64,000 nucleotides of DNA, from positions 992,001-1,056,000 of the forward strand of contig SAXG01000007.1 of the NCBI GenBank assembly GCA_012932865.1, read 5' to 3'. Made by a program: the position numbers and the translations under genes. Every line of letters starts with the position of its first letter. The stretch's first letter is position 1. Origin of the DNA: Amylostereum areolatum (lineage: Eukaryota; Basidiomycota; Agaricomycetes; Russulales; Stereaceae). Below the pieces are notes generated by a model. The model saw only the letters and a list, made by a program, of their open reading frames with translations. It had not been told where the DNA came from and ran no database searches. Of this stretch, positions 46,810 to 57,700 are shown in pieces.

Positions 46810-48879
46810 ACTGGGAGACGGAGCGGACACCATCGCAGCAGAAAACCTCTCGGTGCTGGTGAAAGTGAGCGAGAAGTGTATCCATCGCCGCGAGAGATTG
46901 TTCCGTGTGCGATGAACGACGGGCAAGGTAGCAGAAATCCAGGAATGATGTAACAGCCTGGACCATCTGGTTTGGTACATGGCCAACGATCGCCGGAACA
47001 AGCACCTGGATTGTTCGCTATGAGTTACGGTCATTGCTGCTGGATAGAAACACGGTCTACATACCTTCATTAGGGCTTTTGAGTCGTCCCCAGTCCACTT
47101 CTTGAAGTTGCGGCCTTGGGGAAAGTGTCGTAGTCCTGGGAATGCGGGGGTCGCCGAAATTCTACATACAATGTCAAAAAGATTCATTATAGTGACTCGG
47201 ACGGCCAGAGATCAAACTCACTTGCGGTCTATATCATCTAAGATTCGCTTTGCCTCGGAGGCGGGGTGACTGGCATGTATGTAGTCTTGAATCCACGACA
47301 CAAGATGGTCTTTGAACGTGCCCTTGATGCACTGATGTAGAAGGTCAGGTGAGAGTAATTCGTGGATGTCCGCATGAGGGAATCCATGAGTGAATGGCTG
47401 TACAGTAGATTGTAAGCCAGCTATTATATTGGAGATACCAGCAGGAGAACTTACGATAACACCAGCCACAATCCCGTACTCGTCCCATAAGTGCTTCGGC
47501 TCGAAATATTCATGTGCTTTCTCGTCAAACGTGCGGAACCAAGGGTTGCCGATACCGTCAAGCTTGTCTGGTCTTGCAAAACACCTACACAACACAGGAT
47601 AGAAATAAGCACAATGGTTATGGTGTCAAATGATGTTCAGACTTACTTCGGACACCAGTTCTGGACAATCCCTGCGAGAACCACTTGCTTGGGGTAATCT
47701 GCGATAAACGGACCTATCTCATACATGGCGCGACGGAAATGTCCATCTGGACATCGAACAACTTCCGGAGTGGACATGGCAGACTTGAGTGGTGAGAATA
47801 TGTGTGCAATAGTTGCATGATAGATTTGTTTTTTGAATATTCGGAACTCCGGCGACGATTCTTCCTCCCAAGATACTATTGGGTAATGGGTTTGGTCAGA
47901 TTCGAACAGCACATAAGCACAACAAATACCTTTTGGAATAGCGAAGAATCCAGTTGGCACAATGCCATCCCGATGAGCACGGCGGAACTCGCCTGTCACG
48001 TTGCCAATGCCTGTGTAGAAAGGATGGAACTCAGTGTTCCCCGTTGCAACCGAAACAGTGGTCTTGTCTGCCCCGCAGATGATAGGCACAAACATGCTGC
48101 CATGTGTTTCAGGATCTTGCGCAATTATGGTCTATTGCGAAATGAGCGAGGAATCATAGGAAACTGATGATTTTAAGTATATACCGCTTGCTTGTGAGCC
48201 CAGTCAGCAGACATTAGATCTGACCATACCCGTGTTGTGCCGTCTTCAAGTTCAACGAATGGCCGATAGTGGAACTTGCCGTCAAGCTCCTCATTTGCTA
48301 GCATATTGTGCACGACAGTGTGCAGGTCGCGCGCATGGAACGTCCACTTTTCCCGCATCCATGATGGTGATTCTTCGGTTATAGGGCCAGTGTACTTGAC
48401 CGAATAGGCCTTGAACGGGGCATCGCCAACCTGTATCGCATCGATGTGTCGGAGCAAGTCTTTGTGGTCTTTGAAGATTGGCTCGCCGCCGCCTTGTAAG
48501 GTTTGATGTGCCGCCCAGATTTCCAGAATGCGATTGACATGGGAAGCTGAGGACTGCATTTCCTCATACATGAGCTCAGCAAATGCGAATGCTGGGCGAT
48601 TGTCGAATGGTGCCCAGTTGGTGTTGTCCGTATCGCGTGGTGGTGGTGGTGTTCCCAGTGGGAGGAAATCTCCATCAACATTGCACGGCTGAGCTGTTGG
48701 ATGACATGAGCGGTGCAGAGAGACAAGGTGGACACGGAAGATGAACCTGTGAGGTGCGGATGGTACCGGAATGTCGAATGACGTTGTGGCTTCGGTAGTT
48801 TATGGTGTCGTCGGAAGTGTTCTGCATAGGAACGGTGGGTGGGGTAGACAGACGAGCATGAGCTGCATTGAATAGCCAT
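46810..48879 (-). pseudogene. Plavaka transposase, N-terminal and catalytic part
   Basis: Starts at 48,879 with an N-terminal zinc finger (CSSC, then HRSYAEHFRRHH). Several exons follow. The catalytic-core blocks are VPIICGADKTTVSVATGNTE, YTGIGNVTGEFRRAHRDGIV, GFFAIPKG, STPEVVRCPDGHFRRAMYEI, GPFIADYPKQVVLAGIVQNW, a CPKC zinc pair, LWDEYGIV, FPHADIHELLSPDLLHQCIK, and KKWTGDDSKALMKVLVPAIV. The frame then runs out at HREVF and a few residues more, where retroelement sequence begins near 46,810. The exact junction is uncertain by a few tens of bases. Confidence 0.88.
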
Positions 48880-50389
48880 AGATTATGTGTGATAGAGGGA
48901 TTAAGTCTGGAGGGAGAGGAGGGTTAGGTGAGAAAGTGTGTCAGTTGAACATTGGAAACCGGGGGACTTACAACAACGAAAAACACCCTGGAAAGTGTCC
49001 GTGACGACGTGCTTAAACGTTGCTCACAGCCGCCATGTCTTCCACCAGCCGTCAACCCCCCCTCCGCCGAAAGAACACCCCTACGCACTCTATCCCACCC
49101 GCTCTTGCAGCAGTGCCGTCTGTGCCGTCGAGTGCCTCCAGGGCTGTTGAAGGCGCCGGTTTAGAGCTTGGTATCCCACCTAGCAACACCATGGAGAGCT
49201 CACCTCCAGCTGGCATGGATTCCATCGTCCCCACACCTCCTCCTGCTTCTGAGCCTACATCAGCAACTTGACATATTTAGTTGGGGAGTTACCGGGATTT
49301 GATGGACGGTTACGAGACAGTTAGCTTCTTCCGCGGTTCAGCCTGTTAAGGAAACTCCGGCCAACTCGGCAGCTTGCCGCGCACGCCTCGGGATTTGCCC
49401 GAAGGCTAAATCAAGCCTGCCCTAAAGGCATTTAACCGTGGGACAGCTGACCTACTAACGCGGCTGCTTCAATTGCCGTGCCAGCGCACTCTCTTTTATC
49501 ACGACCATGACCATGACCCGTCGTCGTCGTCGTCCCTCCCTCCCTCCCCACTCCCACTGCTACCTCCTCGGTCTCCTCTGCCCTCGGTCTCGTCACCCCC
49601 GCCACTTCGTCTCATCGCCGCCTCATCATCACTGCCACCTCGTCATCACCGCCGCCTCGCCATCCCTGCCGTCGCATTTCCCCCGCCGTCACGTCGCCCC
49701 ACGTTGCCTCACGCCTCGTCCCCACCTTCTCCTCGTCTCTCACCATTGGCCCCTGCCGTCGCGCTGCTCCGCGTCTCGTCTCCCCTACCATCGCATCGCC
49801 CACTCTCGTCACCCCCACCACCTTGCCTCCCCACCACCTCACCTACCTGCCGTCTTGTCGCTCCCCAGCTGTCTCGTTGCCCGCTCCTGCCGCCGCTTCG
49901 TCAAACCTGCTGCCTCGTCAAACCCGCCGCCTCTTCCGCTGTGCCTCGTCCCCCGCACCTCGTCCCAACTGCCGTCTCGCCACCTCCACCGTCTCGCCAC
50001 CTCCGCTGTCTCGCCACCACTGTGACATCATTATAGTATACCTTTTGTTAATTTTGTTACAATATTATGCACAATATAATTTATTTGGTCATCATCATAT
50101 TGTGTGATTGTGGGTCTACAAGCAAATAAGAAATTCAAAGGTGTAGGTTGAAGGTGTGTTGGTAAGTACTTGGTCCCTAGTTTACCTAGGTTATGCTTCA
50201 ATTGCTGTTCAGTTGACCAACCTCCCAATGAATACGTAGGTTTCAGACCAGTTTGGATGTTTGGATGTTTCACCTGTTTCACAGGTTGTACAACTTGGCA
50301 ACTAACCAAAACATGTGTTAACTCAATGTGTTAGATTGCTGATGTACCACCCTCCCTTCTCGTACACGCCCCGGAAATGATCCACACCC
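48880..50389. other. Intergenic with a long pyrimidine-rich tract
   Basis: No convincing gene. A 550-bp low-complexity tract is annotated separately. From 50,030 the sequence turns AT-rich (TTTTGTTAATTTTGTTACAATATT). The promoter and first exon of the broken host gene may start in the last part. Confidence 0.45.
49500..50030 (+). repeat. Degenerate C/T-rich minisatellite-like tract
   Basis: About 530 bp are almost all C and T with scattered G and A, built from variants of CGCCGCCTCGTCATC and CACCTC. Two long open frames occur here only because stop codons are rare in such sequence; their serine, proline, histidine and arginine-only composition does not look like a protein. Confidence 0.75.
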
Positions 50390-51517
50390 AGGCAAGACCG
50401 CCGTTCTTGACCGCAAGACCCAGGGTGAGATCCACACCATCGCCACCGAGAAGTCAGCCGAGAAGGATGCACGGGCACAGAGAAAGAGGATGCGAGAACG
50501 TGAGGTTGAAGAGCGGACAAAACAAGGGTCAAAGGAGGTGGACAGGTTGATGGCAGAAGAACTCGAGGCACGCCATGCTGATCCGTGCACAACATGGTCC
50601 CGTTGTCGGAGCCTGACAGTGAGCAAGATAGGTCACCTGGTACGTCTTTGCTAGTCTTCGTGGCTGACCTAACCTGCACTGATATATTCATACATCAAGG
50701 CGAGAAGGAGTCGAGTGCAGAAGGAAATCGGGAGGCCACCGTACCCACGCGTCCCTCACGAACCCCACGGACGTGTGGCACCGGAAGTAAGGTATGTGGC
50801 TGCACTCGCTAGGAATCTTTCCCCACATCGACCATTTTCTCAATTTACGTCACGCAAGGCCTCGTCACCTAAGCCATCCACAAGTAAGAAATCCACAACA
50901 CACACCAGTAATGCTCCTCAGGCCGATGCCAAGAAGCGTAAACCGGGCCCAGTCCAATCACCAGTAGCTCCTCGCATCACGAAGAAGCGACGCAAAGACA
51001 ATGAGTGCGTTATGATAGCATGAAATTACCTGTGAGCTCCTCGTTGACATGACTCGTAGTCCAAAGGCCAAGAAGTTACAGGCCGGCCGTGTTGGGTTGA
51101 CCGACAAATGGGATCCATCGCACAGCAAGAAGGGAGGACGCTCGAAACAAGGGAAAGAAACGTCGGAAGTCGTTGGAGGGATGACGGATGCCGACGTCGC
51201 GATGAGCAGGTCGGATGTCGAGATCATAGGCAAGCGGCACAGAAAATCCGTGAGTATCACATTCACTTGAGTCGCCGTCCTGTGTTTACTCACTGAATAC
51301 AATGTTGGCTCCTGTAAGTTCGTCAGCGTTGCCGCCGCCGAAGACATGGAGTCGTCCTCTGATGGTGATTCTTCATCATCCGACAATGAGGTGGTCATTG
51401 CGAAGCGTCGCACATCTGCGAGCAAGAAAAAAGGCGCACAGCTCTCTTTCCAGCATCTCCCCGAGAACATCAAGCCTCACTACGAAGAGTCCGTCGAACC
51501 CACGCTCATCGACTGGG
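50390..51517 (+). pseudogene. Host gene, 5' half (DUF6532-like), cut by LTR insertion
   Basis: The 5' exons of a gene whose 3' half lies at 63,345-62,410 on the other strand. Good exons are 50,700-50,791, 50,859-51,004, 51,060-51,249 and 51,319-51,517, all with GT-AG borders and matching phases. An upstream coiled-coil exon (TEKSAEKDARAQRKRMRERE) at about 50,395-50,640 does not join in phase with the rest. The encoded part is basic and probably nuclear (KKRKPGP, KKRRKDN), then an acidic serine tract, then LPENIKPHYEESVEPTLIDW, where an LTR starts. The next residues occur at 63,345. I recognise the C-terminal half as similar to the agaricomycete DUF6532 family; function unknown. Confidence 0.8.
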
Positions 51518-52067
51518 TGTTACAACTTGTCCAAGGTACTTCATTTTCCATTGCCTTATTAGGAAGGACGTCGCTAAACGACGGATTACGACTGTGCCCC
51601 AGTTCGTAACCGTCTCAATGACGCGACGACGACAGTGCCACAGATCGTCACCGTCCCGACGACGCGACGACGACAGTGCCACAGATCGTCACCGTCTCAA
51701 CGGCACAGCCGCGACGGTGCCACAGTCTCATCCCCGTAGATACTTGATGCGACCGTCGCTCAATGTACATATATTTACTCGACCTCCTTTCTTATAAAAG
51801 GAGGCTCATCGAACGAGCCATTCCTCAGCTCGTTCTCTTTGTAAATACAGGACTGTTCTAATAAGAACCTCCTCTTCTAACGCTAAAGAGAATCCTAAGC
51901 CAACTAAGTTGATAAGCTCGCCTGAGTCTTCCGTGAAGACTTACTGCTTCGCTTATTGACCCTCACCTTCGTATAACCAAGACGTCTGGATCACCTGATC
52001 CCACCTCTCACGCGTAAGAGTACTGTAGCCTGAGCCGCTTGTCACGTGATAAGGACCGTCCTTAACA
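51518..52067 (+). repeat. 5' LTR
   Basis: 550 bp, TGTTAC...TTAACA, preceded by CTGGG, the last codons of the interrupted host exon. It shares rare variants with the inverted LTR at 63,351-63,859 (ATTGCCTTATTAGG, CTTCTAACGCTAAAG, TTATTGACCC) that other LTRs lack, and differs from it mainly by one extra 41-bp repeat unit. Confidence 0.93.
51793..51836 (+). promoter_or_regulatory. LTR promoter: TATA box and predicted RNA start
   Basis: TATAAAA at 51,793-51,799 lies within CCTCCTTT/AAAGGAGG. About 34 bp downstream is AGCTCGTTCT (51,827-51,836), the expected start of the transcript and the sequence complementary to the primer-binding site at 52,070. Confidence 0.6.
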
Positions 52068-52069
52068 CT

Positions 52070-52079
52070 AGAACGAGCT
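52070..52079 (+). other. Self-priming primer-binding site
   Basis: AGAACGAGCT begins 2 nt after the LTR end and is the exact reverse complement of AGCTCGTTCT at the predicted RNA 5' end. In the fission yeast element Tf1 the primer-binding site is likewise just after the LTR and pairs with the first 11 nt of its own RNA, which is cleaved and used as primer. Confidence 0.65.
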
Positions 52080-54683
52080 CTCCTCTACACTAGCTCACCC
52101 TACAGTTTGGCGCAGAGCATCAAACGAAACACCCACCACGGAGTCAGCAGAACAACCCGCTGAAAAAAGACCATCAGATTTTGAGATCCCTCAGCTCCAA
52201 TCAAACTGCAATCGAGACTTCCCCAACGGAAACGAAGATCATCGCTGGACATTTGACCCCTATCATCTCCTTTTTTACTACAACGGAGCCCTCATCACAA
52301 AAGAAAGCAAAGGGACATACATATATCAGTGGAACCCACCCATATACAGATACAACCTTCCCCCAGCAGCAGAATACTACAAAGATAGATCCAAAAGAGA
52401 AAAGAAAGACGGAAGCTACAACAACTCACATTGGAAGCGCCCAGATTATTCAAGACCTCATATCGGGCCCCTCTCATCAGAAGAACTCTGGAAACACCCG
52501 GACGCACAAAAGGTCGAAGAGAAGCCTTACACCGGGAATATTAAGGACTACTGGGAATTTGATCCCGATACCGACACAGCCGATACGACAACCGAACCAC
52601 AGAACCCTCGAACCGAACCCCAGCATCCTCAAGAATCCGCAACAGCCGCACCACCTCCAGAGGAAACCGCGCCAGTGTTACAACTTGCCCAAGGTACTTC
52701 ATTTTCCATTTCCTTACTAGGAAGGACGTCGCTAAACGACGGATTACGACTGTGCCCCAGTTCGTAACCGTCTCAACCACGCGAAGACGACAGTGCCACA
52801 GATCATCACCGTCCCAATGACAGTGCCACAGATCGTCACCGTCTCAACGGCATAGCCACGACGGTGCCACAGTCTCATCCCCGTAGATACTTGATGCGAC
52901 CGTCGCTCAATGTACATATATTTACTCGACCTCCTTTCTTATAAAAGGAGGCTCATCGAACGAGCCATTCCTCAGCTCGTTCTCTTTGTAAATACAGGAC
53001 TGTTCTGAATAAGAACCTCCTCTTAAAAGCACTAAAGAGAATCCTAAGCACACTAAGTCAATAGACTCGCCTAAGTCTTCCGCGAAGACTTACTGCTTCG
53101 TCTATCGACCTTCACCTTCGTATAAACCGAGACGTCTGGATCACCTGATCCCACCTCTCACGCGCAAGAGTACTGTAGCCTGAGCCGCTTGTCACGTGAT
53201 AAGGACCGTCCTTAACAGCCAGAATCTAAGAGAACTATATCAAACCCTCAAATTAAGTCCGATCCCGGAGGAAGTCGAGAAAGCAGCCCATCGAGCGCAG
53301 CAGAAATGGAAGAACATACAGAGAACCCAACAAGATCCCAATCACCTGACGACATCTTCGGAACCACAAGAGGAAGAAAAGGAAATCTATTCGGAAAACC
53401 CGAAAACATCGCATCAATGGGAGACACCGCCACCTCGATACCCAACCCCGCCACCGCACTTGGCAATGTCCCCCCTGGAGAGACTAATGTACCGCGCCAG
53501 ACGCCTGCAACTCCAACACCAGCCGATCCCACAAAACCGAGACATGAGACTCGATTCTCCACCATCACTCTCCAACCAATCAATAGATAACAAAAAGGGA
53601 AAAGAAGTCAGAGACTACGTCTTTGGAAGAGGAGCGACCGCGGATCTTCCGAAAGAATCAAAACACGCACCAGGGAATTCCCCACCAGGAGGAACAGGCA
53701 CAATCGGATCAAAGCCCGATGATAAGGACAAAGGATTCAAACTAAACGCACTAGGAGTATACAACGGAAGAGACCGAGCGAAGGCAGCAAAGTTCATAGA
53801 ACAATGCGTACTTCGCTTCATAGCCTTTCCCAATGCGTATGCGGCCAACATGCGTAAGATAACCTTTGTACTCTCGCATCTCACCGATGGACCTGCCCTT
53901 CACTGGGCGTCCCTCTTAATAAGTAAAATCGATAAGATACGAGATCGCGGCATAGATCCAGAAATGCATCTTCCATGGACGGGATTCCGCGACCACTTCT
54001 TAGAAACCTTTGGAGAAATAGACCCCGGAAGAGACGCTAGATTCAACATACAGCGCCTGGAACAAGGCACTATGGAAACCAAAGATTACATCACGATCTT
54101 CAGAGACTATGCCATGGAAGCCGGCTACGATCATAAAGCATTGATCGACCAATTCAAGAGAGGACTGCGCAACGATATTGTAGTCGAGATTCTCAAGAGA
54201 GATCACATCTCGAACGATATCGACGAATGGTATGAACTCGCATTGCGCATCGATAATAACTGGCGAGAAGCTCAAGCATTCCAACGACATTATACGGGAC
54301 CAATGAACCCGACGAGCGATCTCACCCTCCTATACAAGAAACCACAGACGTACGTTCCATTCCGAAGAGGAAACGGAAATAAAGGGAATGTTACCACCGC
54401 CAGGGCCGCTCAGACCGGAAACAATAACCGAAACTTCAGACGCCTTACCCCGCAAGAACGTACCGAACTCCAGAAATCAGGATCATGCTTCTATTGCCGG
54501 AAGCCAGGACACATCTCCAGGAACTGCCCAGAGAAACGTACCCAAACAACGATCAATGCACGAACGACGAATCTAACAGAGGAAGAATCCCCGATTGATC
54601 AGATCACCAAGCTTGTGAACAAGATGGACAGTGAAACGTTCGCACGCACTGCCAACATGTTCAAAGACAATCAGGGTTTTTGA
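52078..54683 (+). pseudogene. Gag region, interrupted by a solo LTR
   Basis: The leader-side frame (52,078-52,675) encodes a tryptophan and tyrosine-rich segment (FDPYHLLFYYNGALITK, YQWNPPIYRYN) without an ATG, and has a counterpart in the nested Gypsy Gag. A solo LTR with a GCCAG duplication (52,676-53,217) interrupts it; frames on both sides stay in phase if it is removed. Gag core then runs to the TGA at 54,681: capsid block (ITFVLSHLTDGPALHWASLL), a helix-rich middle, and one CCHC knuckle CFYCRKPGHISRNC. The core is in a different frame from the leader-side segment, with a long overlap, so the two may be separate products. The core itself is open from 53,196. Confidence 0.82.
52676..53217 (+). 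repeat. Solo LTR inside gag
   Basis: 542 bp with TGTTACAACTTG and CTTAACA ends, flanked on both sides by GCCAG (52,671-52,675 and 53,218-53,222). A perfect 5-bp target duplication shows that a complete element inserted here and later collapsed to one LTR by recombination between its LTRs. Confidence 0.95.
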
Positions 54684-54715
54684 ATTGTCCTTCAATCACG
54701 GCTGTTGAAAGGACA
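54674..54715 (+). promoter_or_regulatory. Programmed -1 ribosomal frameshift signal (gag/pol)
   Basis: The slippery heptamer GGGTTTT (54,674-54,680) sits in the gag frame as G GGT TTT and is followed at once by the stop TGA. After a 5-nt spacer a stem-loop can form: TGTCCTTCAA (54,686-54,695) pairs with TTGAAAGGACA (54,705-54,715) with one bulged A and a 9-nt loop. Pol is open in exactly the -1 frame from 54,680. All three elements of a classical frameshift signal are present. Confidence 0.8.
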
Positions 54716-57700
54716 CAGACAATGAACTTTTCAAATCAATCTCCTGTGCAGGAAACAGGAGATGATGTAAATAGAACAGTGTATATAAGGTCATACCAAG
54801 ACGGAGCAACGCACGCTCCATCAATTCATATACCTGTTATCTTTCATGGAAAGTTCCGTAAAGCCGCAGCAAAAGCGCTATTGGATAGCGGAGCAAGCAG
54901 CACTCTGATCCATCCGGATTTCGTACGAAAACACAAGATGAATCTGATCCAGCTTAAGAAACCGATACCGATATATAACGTCGACGGATCTCGAAACACT
55001 CTGGGAGAGATCAAACAGAAGGTATACCTTCCGATGACGATGGAAGGAATCAACGGAGAAATTCACCGCGAAAGCCTAGGACTATTCGTCACAGCCCTAG
55101 GAGGAGACGAAGTAATCTTAGGAACCCCTTGGCTTAAAAAACACAACCCTAGCATCAATTGGAGAAAGAGACAGATTACACTACAGACATGTCCAGGTAC
55201 GTGCTCCACTACGAGTAAAACAATGACCGTCCAAGGAAAGGACGAACCCTTTCTACCATCATTCGAAGAACAGAAGACAAACCATCACACAATGATAGAG
55301 GAACAAGAAGATTCCGAAATCGATTCCGATCTCATCGAGATCAAGACGATCAGAACGTTCTATGGGAAGACTAACATAGAAGCAATACCAGTTGCAGAAG
55401 AAACGAACGAAACCAGTACCTGGATAACCGCGAGAGCAACTAAAGCACAAGAACTCGCAGAAAGGGCAGCCATGGGGGAGAAGAAGAAGACACTCGATGA
55501 GATGATTCCACCCAGCTACAAACAGTATCAAAAGGTATTTGAAAAGAAAGCGTCAGAACGCTTCCCAATCAGTAGACCTTGGGATCATGCGATAGACCTG
55601 ACCGAAGGATGGAAACCTCGAAATTGCAAATTGTATCCAATGACGGTGCCAGAACGAAAGGAATTGGACACGTTCGTAGATGAACATCTAAGAAAAGGAT
55701 ACATCCGAGAATCAAAATCAGAGATATCGTCGCCCTTCTTTTTCATCAAGAAGAAAGATGGATCTCTTCGACCGGTACAGGACTATCGTTATCTCAACTC
55801 CATCACGGTAAAAAACGAATACCCGATCCCACTCATCTCAGATCTCATTGACAAACTCAAAGATGCTAAGATCTTCTCAAAGCTCGATCTCCGATGGGGA
55901 TACAACAATGTTCGAATCAAAGAAGGAGATCAATGGAAAGCCGCGTTCAAAACGAACAGAGGCCTGTTCGAACCAATGGTGATGTTCTTCGGACTAACCA
56001 ACTCGCCCGCAACGTTCCAAGCAATGATGAACGCACTATTCAAGGGATTAATAGACACGGGAAAAGTAGTGGTATACATGGACGATATATTGATATTCAC
56101 AGAAACACTCGACGAACATAGAAGACTGATGAGAGAAGCCCTTCAGATTCTGGAACGGAACGATCTGTTCCTGAAACCAGAAAAGTGCTTCTTCGAACAA
56201 TCATCAATCGAGTACCTAGGAGTGATAATCACGCATAACAAGGTACAGATGGACCCGATCAAGGTTCAAGGACTATCGGAATGGCCTACACCGAGGAAAG
56301 TAAAAGAAGTCCAATCGTTCCTCGGATTTGGAAACTTCTATCGACGTTTCATCAAAGATTATTCTAAGATCGCAAGACCACTATTCCAACTCATGAAGAA
56401 GGACCATGACTGGAACTGGACGACCGAGTGTGAAAACACCTTCAACAGACTGAAACACGAGTTCACGTCGTCCCCAGTCTTAATTATGCCCGACGAGAAC
56501 AAACCGTTTCGTATAGAAAGCGATGCCTCAGACTTCACGTACGGAGCTATCCTATCACAACCGGATGAAACCAAAAGATGGCATCCGGTCGCGTATCTGT
56601 CCAAATCACTGTCGCCGGTGGAACAGAACTACGAGATATACGACAAAGAACTTCTAGGAGTGGTGAAAGCCCTCGAACACTGGCGACACTATCTAGAAGG
56701 AGCGAACTACAAGATTGAAATCTGGACAGACCACAAAAATCTAGAATATTTTACAACAGCTCAAAAACTCAATCGACGACAGGCACGATGGAGCTTGTAC
56801 CTATCCCGCTTTGACTACACCCTGGTGCACAAACCAGGAAGTACAAATAAAGCGGACGGACTTTCTAGAAGATCAGATCATAAAGAAGATATCCCAGACA
56901 ACGATGAACGAATTCTACTCCACCCCTCTATATTCAAGGCTAGAGCCACTGGAAGGGGAGCAGTAGAAGCGATCGGAGACAAAGAACTTCTCAGAGAACT
57001 AAGGAACTTCTCACACCTAGATGATGAAGTTTGGACAGCACTCGATACAATCAAAAGATCGGGACTACGTACCCTCGCAAAAGGAATCGAAGATTGGAAC
57101 TTCGAGAACGATATGATCATCAGAAAAGGAAAGATCTATGTACCACAGAACCTCGAACTGCGACGCATGATCCTAAAATCGCATCATGATCTCCAGACGA
57201 TTGGACATCCAGGAGAAATGAAAACTCTAGAACTAGTACAAAGAAACTTCTGGTGGCCAAAGATGATTTCCTTCGTAAAAAGCTATGTCCAAGGATGTCC
57301 CGTATGCCAGTCAACAAACAATGTCACGCATCCGGCAAAACATCCACTACAACCTACGGAAATACCAGAACGACCATGGGAAACAATCACATCAGATTTC
57401 ATTACAGATCTTCCGATCTCCAACGGATTCGATTCGATCAACGTAGTCGTCGACAGGTTCACCAAAACCGCAGTATTCACGCCGTGCCTAAAGACGATCA
57501 ACGCAGAAGAAACCGCTGATCTTCTGATCGACAATGTTTACAGACGATTTGGATTATGGAAAAGAATGATATCGGACAGAGGCCCTCAATTCGCATCCAA
57601 AGTGTTCCAATCCATCTGCGAAAGCCTCGGAGTCATCTCGTCGCTCAGTACGGCGTATCATCCCCAAACAGACGGCGAGACCGAAAGAGTGAATCAGGAA

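Larger units (their letters stand above)
39601..48879 (-). mobile_element. Plavaka-type DNA transposon gene interrupted by a Gypsy element
   Basis: Plavaka transposases are basidiomycete relatives of the CACTA/CMC superfamily. The N-terminal two thirds lie at 46,810-48,879 and the C-terminal third at 39,601-40,581, all on the minus strand, separated by a chromovirus of about 6.2 kb. The element's terminal inverted repeats were not found, so the listed limits are those of the gene. Confidence 0.9.

Noticed and set aside
49473..50036. Two overlapping ORFs of 187 and 172 codons
   Set aside because: They lie in a low-complexity C/T tract and consist almost only of S, P, R, H and L; open frames are expected by composition.
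52107..52125. TTTGGCGCAGAGCATC as a tRNA primer-binding site
   Set aside because: It starts with TGG as expected, but lies about 40 bp after the LTR, and I could not match it to a tRNA 3' end. The 10-nt self-complementary site directly after the LTR fits better.
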